Source: Fistulifera solaris
Lineage: Eukaryota; Bacillariophyta; Bacillariophyceae; Naviculales; Stauroneidaceae
DNA length: 64,000 bases
NCBI GenBank assembly: GCA_030295235.1
Contig: AP026125.1
Location: 1,860,001-1,924,000, forward strand
Direction: 5' to 3'
Part shown: piece after piece, positions 56,294 to 64,000 of the stretch
Layout of the letters: each line of letters begins with the position of its first letter
Position numbering within the stretch: position 1 is the first letter of the stretch
Notes under the pieces: model-generated
What the model saw: the letters and a program-made list of their open reading frames with translations, nothing else
Told to the model about the DNA's origin: nothing
The model's database searches: none
Program-made: the position numbers and the translations under genes

Positions 56294-56905
56294 TGTTATT
56301 ATATGTTCTTGCTTTTCAATCGTTTATCCATACGGTCAGTCAAGTCAGTGGCCGTTATATATTACTCCGTATGTTAGTTGGAAGTCACGATGAAGATGGA
56401 AGATCCCCTTTCGTCCTCTTGTTCTTTGCTGTTTCACCACAAAAAAATAAATCACGTCATTCGTTGTGATTGGTTGACGTAGTATGACGTCATTTTAGTG
56501 TTTGCCGGTCATTGTTGGGCTAGCTTAGCTAGAGCGAGATTGGATATTGAATCAAGTCTAACCTTGTATCGCCTTAGCTGTCAGCTGGTATTAAGAATCT
56601 CGTAGGAGATGCACTAGAAAAAGAGCATGTGATATGAAAGACAAAAGATCAAATAATGTATGCACGATATTTAAACATTGCAAATGAGCACAGGTGTCCG
56701 CTACCGTTAAAACTGGAAGCTTTCCACTACGCCGTCTCAGCGGGGCATTTCTTGTATAACAACGAGTGTAATCTATACATTGCCGGACCTTTGACATAAT
56801 GAAAGGCAACACTCTTTGGAGAACAGTGTTCCGGACCTTCGAAAACACAATGAATGCGTGAGAAAAGAGAAGGAAAGGTGCTAAACTACCGTCTCGGCTT
56901 ACACA
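56294..56905. other. Spacer between TTD14-like and glycosyltransferase genes
   Basis: Upstream region of the TTD14-like gene plus the 3' flank of the glycosyltransferase gene. No gene seen. Confidence 0.5.
56475..56492. promoter_or_regulatory. Tandem TGACGT and TGACGTCA upstream of TTD14-like gene
   Basis: TGACGT at 56475-56480 and the full palindrome TGACGTCA at 56485-56492, about 190 bp upstream of the start at 56293. CRE/bZIP-type sites; function inferred. Confidence 0.4.
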
Positions 56906-59637
56906 CTAACCTTCTTTGATATTGATTGAATACTTTGCATACCAATCCGAACTAGGATCTGCCGGTAATCTATAGCCTGTGGATCATAGTATTAAGCACA
57001 TAAATGAGCGGACATAGCACAAACCTGCAACACAGCACAAGCATAGCTACTCACCCCAATGATGGCCCGGCATGAACGGCATGTACCGCTCACTTCCATT
57101 TTCGTCTTTGGTTTCATACGGAAGTACACCAAACTTGCGGAATATTCGCGCTACCATGGTATCCTCTGAAAATGTGTGAGCGTTGGGAAAGAATTCGGGC
57201 AGTCCTTTTACAACCAAAGTTTTCAAAGCCGCCTTATTCATCGTATAACCAGAGCCACCGGAGATAAATATATCATTCATATCACCCTGATACGCGAAAC
57301 GACGACCCATGAACAGAGGAGTCTGGACGGTTTCAGTTCCATCCGGCAAGTATATGCCCCCATTGGATGCAGTGCGGATTTCCTCACTTTCAAGATACTC
57401 GCGCAAGTTCTCCACAAGTAAGTAAAGATCGTCACCGCCGATGTGAAAGAAGTCGTACTTCTCATAGTAGTTGTCATACACATAGCTCCACATACTTCGA
57501 ACTTTCTGCCAGATATTGTTGTATTCCTCAGGACCTTGGTGGACGATGTTCACAGTTCCCAAACTCACGTCTGTTTTGTTTGAAGCAACAACGAATCCAT
57601 CGCATTTTTGACTGATGACGACAAAGCTGGTTAGATTTCTGTTAATAAAGTCAGGTCCGAACTCGTCGGTTTCACTTACCCCCAAGTTTCTCGGATGGCT
57701 GGAATTCGTGGATGACCACTATCGATTGTGTAAACCAAGCAAAAGATCTTGGCGCGTTTGTTTCCTGACTTTTCCATTTCCTTGTCGTATTCCATATCGA
57801 CGTGAACCCTCTCGGTCAACATTTTGTAGTTGTTGTCACGCTTTGCGCACTCGCTGATGAGCTCTTCACCGGCCATGTGGAAATCGGGAGGATTCTTTCG
57901 CAACGCTGTTTCGTCGGCAACGTACCCAAAATTTCCCTCTTCGTCAGTCGCGCCCATGTGTGGGTGTTCCTTGTGTCCACCGCTCACGTCGACGTAGGCA
58001 ATGTCGATTGGCTGAGCTTGTTGTATAATCTTCAAACATTCATCACAAAGAGGCTTCGACGGTTTCGCTTTGTCAAAACGTTGCGGAATTTTAACCTCTT
58101 CATCTTCTTCCTCCGCGAGCTTCTTAACATCATTCGGTTGAGCGCCCCGTTCTACTTTTTGTGGAATGACTATTTCTGGTTCTTTTTTTGGCTCGGCAGC
58201 AACCTTTTCGGGTTCTTTCTTTTGTTCCTTCGCCTTTTCGTTTGTCTCAACCTGTTTCACTGCATCTTTTTCTTTCTGTGTTTGCTTCACTTCCTCTTCA
58301 ATAATGCCCGGTTCAGACAAGATCGAAGTAACTCCTGGATTGATTTGCTCAGCATACCACTGAAACGAGCGACACCGCGTCGGCAAGTCCGGTGTAAAGG
58401 TCGGATTTTGTCGAGCCTCCGCCATGAAGGTCTGCCACTCCAGAGCGGTCATATCGGGACGAGTCTTGGAATACGCATGAAAGAATTTGCGGCCCGTGAC
58501 TTCATCCATCCACGCGGCCGCAAATCGGGCGGCCATGGCCGGAGACAAGGGCGCCGGGGCGCGTGGTTCCTTGTAAGCTACATCCACATCACTTAACATG
58601 TCAATGCCATCCGCACACAACCACAAATTCAATGCTAAATCCAAGTTCGCTGTCCATGCGTCCTCTAGTGACAAATCCTGAATGGGCAAATTTAAATACG
58701 TCTCCAGACGCAGGGCCATGGCCGCTCCATTGAATGCGGGTGTCGGATACGAGGCCCCACTGGATCGATTGATTTCCGTAGGATCGGCATCCAATATCTG
58801 CGCTCGGAAGGTCGCATCAAAGCCCGTGCATTTGGAAGGCCCTTCCGTATTGAACGACACGGCATTCGCGAGTTTGAGTGTTTGTTGTTCGAGCAAAGGA
58901 GGTGGCACGATCAGTGCTTCGGTCACCGCATCGAGCCACGTCCGCGCGATCAGTTGCGCTCCTCCCTGTAATAGCATTAGAATAAAATCCTCTTCGGACG
59001 ATTTCAATCCATTCTCTTCGTAATGTTTTTGCAAAATCTTAATAAATTCGACCGCATCCGCGCGACTCTCGGCAACACCCCGACGATCTTCATTGAACAT
59101 GACATGTATCTTATTGCCGTGGGATTCTTCGTTGTGAGTGTTTTGTGGCGAATGAACATCGGCACGAAAGCCGTGCCAGTGTGGTACTTCTCCTTGATCG
59201 ATGCGTTGAAACCGCTCGAGTAAGGCATCATCCGGTTCGTGACCGTCCACAACGACTGTAACGATGAAAATGCGATTCAAGTCCGTTTTACTGAAAATAG
59301 ACTCGACGGTCGCCACCAATTGATCCGGATCGTCTCCAACGACGGCAAATGCCACACGCGGATGGGTCGGCCCGTAGCCCATGACATCGACTCGATCGAG
59401 GACATTGCGCAGATTCGAGCGCAATTTCGAAGTAAGACTCAATCCGCTGTGTTGTTGTGATAATTCGATACTGTTTGTTGTTGAGGGTACTTCTTCCACA
59501 TGAGGCGCAGAAGCCGATAAGAGAGCCATTAATGCCAGAGGCCAAAAACATGCGATGGCCAGCAGAATGTTGGCTCGTGTGTAATCGGCTTTTGGTTTCC
59601 CTGTGCTTCGGCTATTGCGGAGAACAGGTGTCGCCAT
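56906..59637 (-). CDS. Fused double glycosyltransferase: GT27-like (GALNT) N-half and GT31 C1GALT1-like C-half
   Basis: Type II Golgi-style protein of about 861 residues. Exons: 59637-57680, 57611-57055 and 56976-56906, with introns of 68 and 78 bp, both GT-AG and frame-keeping. A membrane anchor (NILLAIACFWPLALMALLSA) follows a short basic tail. Residues about 85-400 resemble a polypeptide GalNAc-transferase: FAVVGDDPDQLVATVESIFS, VAESRADAVEFIKIL, PAFNGAAMALRLETYLNLP, WTANLDLALNLWLCADGIDM, AARFAAAWMDEVTGRKFFHA. The GALNT metal-binding DxH is not visible (LLQGGAQL). A Lys/Glu linker (about 450-530) leads to a core 1 beta3-galactosyltransferase-like domain: FCLVYTIDSGHPRIPAIRET, CDGFVVASNKTD, EEYNNIWQKVRSMWSYVYDN, GGDDLYLLVENLREYL (DxD region near residue 710), GGSGYTMNKAAL and EDTMVARIFRKFGV. 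A Met at 59658 is an alternative start. Confidence 0.78.
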
Positions 59638-59658
59638 TCTACTGATTTTATATTTCAC

Positions 59659-60495
59659 TTATTGATTGATGATAATAGGAAGAGAACACGCAATAAAGAA
59701 TGTGCATTACATCGCTTCTTTCAAAATAATACGGAGTAAGAGAATGACCATGGCGACAAAGTCGCGCTGCGGGGTGTCTCTCCATGACAGAAATTCAGTC
59801 GCGCCGAAAACGGACAACAGTTTAGGGTTATAGTAAACGCCGCGCCGCAATTTTCATCGTGTTGTGAAGTGTAAATGTAATATAATGTGATATCAGGTAT
59901 TGCTGAGATTAACTTAATTGCTTGAATAGGAATAAAATCATCTCGGAGATGTGAGAAGCACAAAATCGAGCAAAGCTATATTTGATGATTCATGACTCAG
60001 ATTCAATCCTAAAAAAAGTAATCTACAGTTTGTATTATAGTAAAAGGACAAAGTGAACGGTCCAGAAGGAATTCGACATCAATACTCAAGATGTGAGCTG
60101 CAAACGTAAATTATCGTGACTTTAATCCGCGTGGAAAGCCTAGAAAGCAAAGCAATTGTTTATAGGGGAATTACACCATCACAGAGATCCGGAAAATACA
60201 AGAAGGAGCAAAAGAACTGTTTTGGCTTATGACTGAAATCTGAAATTCAGTCCTGAAATCGTGGAACCTACACTTCGATCCGCAGTAAAATGCTATACCG
60301 GTACGATATTGTATTATATACACTCATTCCCGCTTTATTCATTCTTCAACGCACGGCGGGCTGCGGCGGGGACGAGGATGCAGAGCATGAGATGTGACAC
60401 TAACTTTTGGATTTTTTTCTTGCAAACATTGTATTCAACCAAATGATAATGTCTTGCGTCCTTAGATAATCATTTTCATTTACATTTCCTAAGCT
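59659..60495. other. Divergent intergenic region with two copies of a dispersed repeat
   Basis: About 840 bp between the divergent glycosyltransferase and PH-protein genes. Two diverged copies of a roughly 45-90 bp repeat lie near 59985-60080 and 60228-60310; a third is at 13285-13375. The shared core is like TCAGTCCTGAAA, then CTACACTTT and CAGTAAAATG. No gene seen. Confidence 0.5.
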
Positions 60496-63400
60496 ATGAC
60501 TTCCCCCGGATCACAAAACGAAAAGATGGCGCAATTCGACACAGACGCGCCGACGGAGCAGGACGATCCGAAAGTATCGTTCGCGAGTCACGTGAGCACG
60601 GCGGAGGAGAATGCGTCTCATCTCAATAACAACAATTTGAAGTCCCCGGGTCCGATTGCTGCCTACAATTCCACTGATTACGGAGATTACGTATTATCAG
60701 ACGAAGATTACGAAAAGTTTTGGTTGACGGAGGAAGACGAAGAAGATGAAGCAGAGCTTCTGCCCTCGCACAGTAACCTCACGGACACGGCCATACAGGA
60801 TGAGGCTAATGCGGACGAACCAACGTTGCGCTTCCGATCGTACTCTCATGGTGATATATTGTCGAGACAGATACTCGCCGCGGCGTCGGATGATGACATG
60901 GCGGCGTATGCCGACGATGAGAGTGAAAAACAAATCAGCAGTAGTTCGACTACGCTCCGAATGACCAATAAGACATCACCGTCCAAGAAAAGCATCCGTC
61001 TATCGTCGTCTCTAACCTCACCCAACAAGAAGCGAAATCACACGCGATCGGCATCATTAAATGCGAAACCCTTTCTTCGTTACTTGCGGAACTTTACGGT
61101 CGGTCGAGAGAAACGTGACGCGGAAGGCAAAGAAACCGACGAGGATATGCCCAACGTGCATCGCGTGGTGGATGCCGATTCTTCTTCGTCATCACCTTCC
61201 TTGCCCGATGATGGATGCGTGGACGATGAGGATGATGATGATGAAGAAGAAGCAGGACAAGTTAATTTTATTCCGGCTGGTGCTAGTGAATACGATTCGT
61301 GGGACGAGAGTAGTTCTCTTGAACTCGATGAAGACATGGCACCCACTGCCGTGCATGACTGGGGGTCTCTTCCCCCGGTACCGAACAAATTCATTCCCAA
61401 TCCAGATCCCCGTGATCCGCAAATGAATACTCGAAATATACCTTACTTGGATGCGGATATTCTGGAGGAATCCGAGCAAATGTCGAAATTGGATGCCAAC
61501 ATTTTTGTTTTAGAACACGCTTTGCTGTTGCGGTCGGTCATGCAGTTGCTCATTGAACGAGATCATATTGGTGTGGAAGGGAGTGTTGATGATATGGACA
61601 ATATTATCAAACGAGGACCACTGAAGAAAACAACGTTTGCTGTAGGAAAACGAGGACACAAGAAGATACGAGCGACTTGGGGTATCAAATACGTGGAGTT
61701 GCGTCGAGGAAATTTAACGTACTACGGAGATAATGCTAAGAACGGAGAGCGAAAAACTATTCACTTGCGACAGAAAGAAGCCGTCGTTCGAGAAAATACA
61801 GCATTAGATAGGGGGGACCGATGGATTTCCGTTTGAGCTGTTGGTACAGGGCAACCCACCGCGGTATTGGATGGCGCGTTCCGAAGAAGAGCGACAGTCA
61901 TGGATTAGGGCGATTGAGGCGGCCATGATTGGAGACGAAACGCGATCCACTCGTGCACTAGACCTGACACCTTACAAAAGTTCTATCAATGCCTCGAGCA
62001 AGTTGAAAAGCACGCTAAGCCATGCTGCCACGAAGGACTCTTACATCAACGCGATCAAACATGTAAAAAAGGAATTAGGGAACGATCAACCTCTTCAATT
62101 ACCTGTGCAATGGTTGAAGCAGCAGATACAGCTGGAAACTAGCAAGGAAGAAGATAATCGAAATCCTTTAACTCGTCGAAACATTCCACCCGATCGGGTC
62201 ATCAAGTTTTCGTTTCAACAGTTTTGGAAATCGATGCGCCAATTAAATGTATCGATCAATGGATTTGAAATACCACCTTCCAGTCCGGCAGCGCCAGAAC
62301 GGGTAGTCGGCTCCTTGACTCGATGTATATTGGAGTTTGATAAGGCACATCAAAACCACAGTAACATACACGGCGCATCCAACGAAATATCGGAACTACA
62401 AGCTGTCTCCTATGCGAGAATCATCTTGTCGTCAGTGCTGCAATCAAAAAAGGAAGGAGTAACTTTTGATGTCCTTCATCACTTTTGCAAGCACAAAACG
62501 ATGTAATTTGCATTTCTCAGGAACTTGAAGATGAAGCCGAATCGGCAACGCATTTTGAAGTTTCGTTTGCCGGGGATGACCTTCCTGAGGATCTCTTTTA
62601 GAAACTGACTATGAAAAGGATCAGTCGAGTTGGATATACTTAGCACGACGAAGGAACAAAAAAGCAACAGTTCCCAAAAGTCGTTGGAGACGTCGCTACG
62701 CTGTCTTGTCAGGTGCCGTTTTGAGTTTCTATGAAGCTGCCACGCCACGTCCTCATGGTCTTCGCGGACAATTCGTGCTTTCTGGCCAATGCGAGGTTAT
62801 AGCGCAAGAGACTTCGAAAGATGCAGATGGATCAATGCTGGTTTCTCCCCGTGGGGATCGTCGATATGTTATTTGCATTTGCAATCCGGGGGAGCAAGAT
62901 TGTCTTTTGTGCTTTGAATATAAAGGGGATATGGAATCTTGGCAGGAAATTTTGGAACAACAAGTTCGGGCTTTAGCAGCTGCGAAGCAAGATACGAGTG
63001 AAGAGGTGATTGGCTTATCTCGGCAAAAGAATACGACTGGAATGTTGAAAGGTGCAGAAAGGGTTTTCAAAGGTGCTGCTGACAGTGGAATGCGTGTCGG
63101 TGGTCGTGTTATCAAAGGAGCTACTGATACGATGAAAAGTGCAACGGATGGCAGTATGAAAGTAGTGAAGAGAGCGACAGATGGTAGCATGAAAGCCATG
63201 AGAAGAGCCACCGATAGCAGTATGAAGGTCATTCGCGGGGCTGTGAGAACATTTCGCTCAACGGGGAATCGTGACGAAGCCGAAATTTCACCTCCCATAA
63301 TCTCACGAGTCATACGCAAAGCAACGTCTTCACATTTGCTCTCCACTGCTACCGATTCAGGGAAGCGCGAGCCGTCAGTTCAGTGTATTGTACAGCGTTC

Positions 63401-63641
63401 TAGTACGTTTTCTATTCGATCGGCGCTGGCGAGAACAAAGCATTACTATGATGATGGTGACGATGATGAGGACGAAGACGACCACTGGCTGACGGTGCAG
63501 GTGACTTGGTATCAAGCGTTTCTCATGTCTGGAGGATCCAGTGGGAAGATAAACAGCGGTGACGCACTGATTGAACTTGACTTTGTTGACAAAGAAGAAG
63601 ACACTGATGAAGAGTATGTCGGTGAACTAGAAGTATTGTAA
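60496..63641 (+). CDS. Large PH-domain protein with two PH-like domains and an 11-residue repeat
   Basis: About 1,048 residues once three homopolymer breaks are read through: the six-G run 61811-61816 (one fewer), the four-A run 62495-62498 (one more) and the four-T run 62596-62599 (one more). The N-terminal 300 residues are acidic and Ser-rich (DDEDDDDEEEAGQ). PH domain 1 (about residues 370-480) has GPLKKTTFAVG, WGIKYVELRRGNLTYYGDNA, DGFPFELLVQG and EEERQSWIRAIEAAM. PH-like domain 2 starts WIYLARRR, RWRRRYAVLSGAVLSFYE and ends with MESWQEILEQQVRAL. Then come four or five copies of an 11-residue GSMKVVKRATD-type repeat (about 63085-63250). An acidic C-terminus closes it. Probably phosphoinositide-binding and membrane-associated; partner unknown. 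Confidence 0.75.
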
Positions 63642-63776
63642 CATATGGATGAAGACGTGTTTGTTATGATGTCAAGATAAAGCTGGAAAAGGTCCCTTTT
63701 TTAAACTATGCCTTTAGTTGAGAAGAAGGTAAAAAGGAATAATGCGGCGAATAGAAGCTTATGAGCACAAGAGTTA

Positions 63777-64000
63777 TTAGTTGCGAGCTTTGGTGGGATC
63801 CGTAAACTCTTTGTAAATAACATCGATTTTTTCCATCACCTCACTATCCACCCTGAGATCATATGCTTTGATATCTTCGTGGAGCTGGTTCATTGTCGTT
63901 GCTCCAATAATCGTCGATGCTACATTCTTGTTGTGATAGCACCAACTCAATGCCAACTCGGACGGAGTTATACCGATGGATTCTGCTAGCTCGGCGTATC
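63777..64000 (-). CDS. Aldo/keto reductase, Tas-like (C-terminal part, runs off the window)
   Basis: The last 74 codons of a gene entering from the right edge. The stop is at 63777-63779. The readable end has SIGITPSELALSWCYHNKNV, ASTIIGATTMNQLHEDIKAY and EVMEKIDVIYKEFTDPTKAR. This is the conserved NADPH-binding C-terminus of Tas/YajO-type aldo/keto reductases (A..S.IIG.T...QL.E.I.A). The start and catalytic residues lie outside the window. Unrelated in detail to the reductase at 50.1 kb. Confidence 0.88.
   Translation of the reverse strand, partial: YAELAESIGITPSELALSWCYHNKNVASTIIGATTMNQLHEDIKAYDLRVDSEVMEKIDVIYKEFTDPTKARN

Noticed and set aside
57612-57679. Frame break in the glycosyltransferase
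   Set aside because: It is a normal 68-bp GT-AG intron; splicing keeps the frame and rebuilds the family motif RETWG..CDGF.

Overview
The window looks like nuclear DNA of a photosynthetic stramenopile, most likely a pennate diatom close to Phaeodactylum tricornutum. Base composition is near 50% GC and genes are dense on both strands. Introns are few and short (53-167 bp, GT-AG). Several proteins start with a signal peptide followed by a diatom plastid cleavage motif (AF, SF, FAP or W at +1). The gene set is eukaryotic: gamma-tubulin, PEX11, eL37, DOCK, 5S rRNA. The species call is inference; no search was run.

Layout. 0-13 kb: a DDHD-type phospholipase (+), then a giant DOCK-family exchange factor (-). 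13.5-19 kb: glycerol kinase, an isolated 5S rRNA gene, a plastid-type YchJ/SEC-C protein, a degenerate kinase-like protein and a 213-bp repeat array. 19-27 kb: rRNA-processing factor EFG1 converging on a DNAJC11-like protein, two minisatellites, PEX11 and a PHO80/P-type cyclin. 28-35 kb: threonyl-tRNA synthetase, ribosomal protein eL37, a SET-domain lysine methyltransferase and a 228-bp satellite-like array. 35-49 kb: plastid MATE transporter, plastid DUF493 protein, two paralogous TLC-like membrane proteins, an IPI3/WDR18 WD40 protein, an acidic unknown protein, gamma-tubulin and CCA-adding enzyme. 50-64 kb: a secreted aldo/keto reductase with an odd C-terminal domain, a small plastid Lys/Ala/Pro repeat protein, an orphan 533-residue protein, a TTD14-like P-loop protein, a fused double glycosyltransferase (GT27-like plus C1GALT1-like GT31), a PH-domain protein and the end of a Tas-type aldo/keto reductase.

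There is no operon logic. Neighbours mostly converge on spacers of about 80-130 bp. EFG1, IPI3, eL37, 5S rRNA, ThrRS and the CCA enzyme all serve ribosome or tRNA function, but I do not claim a cluster.

The most important caution is that at least 23 homopolymer runs carry an apparent one-base gain or loss that breaks the frame of otherwise well-conserved genes (DOCK, glycerol kinase, ThrRS, eL37, MATE, IPI3, CCA enzyme and others). This is best explained by consensus error in a long-read assembly, not by pseudogenes. The most interesting biology is the GT27-like/GT31 fusion. I saw no retroviral, LTR, Polinton or CRISPR element.
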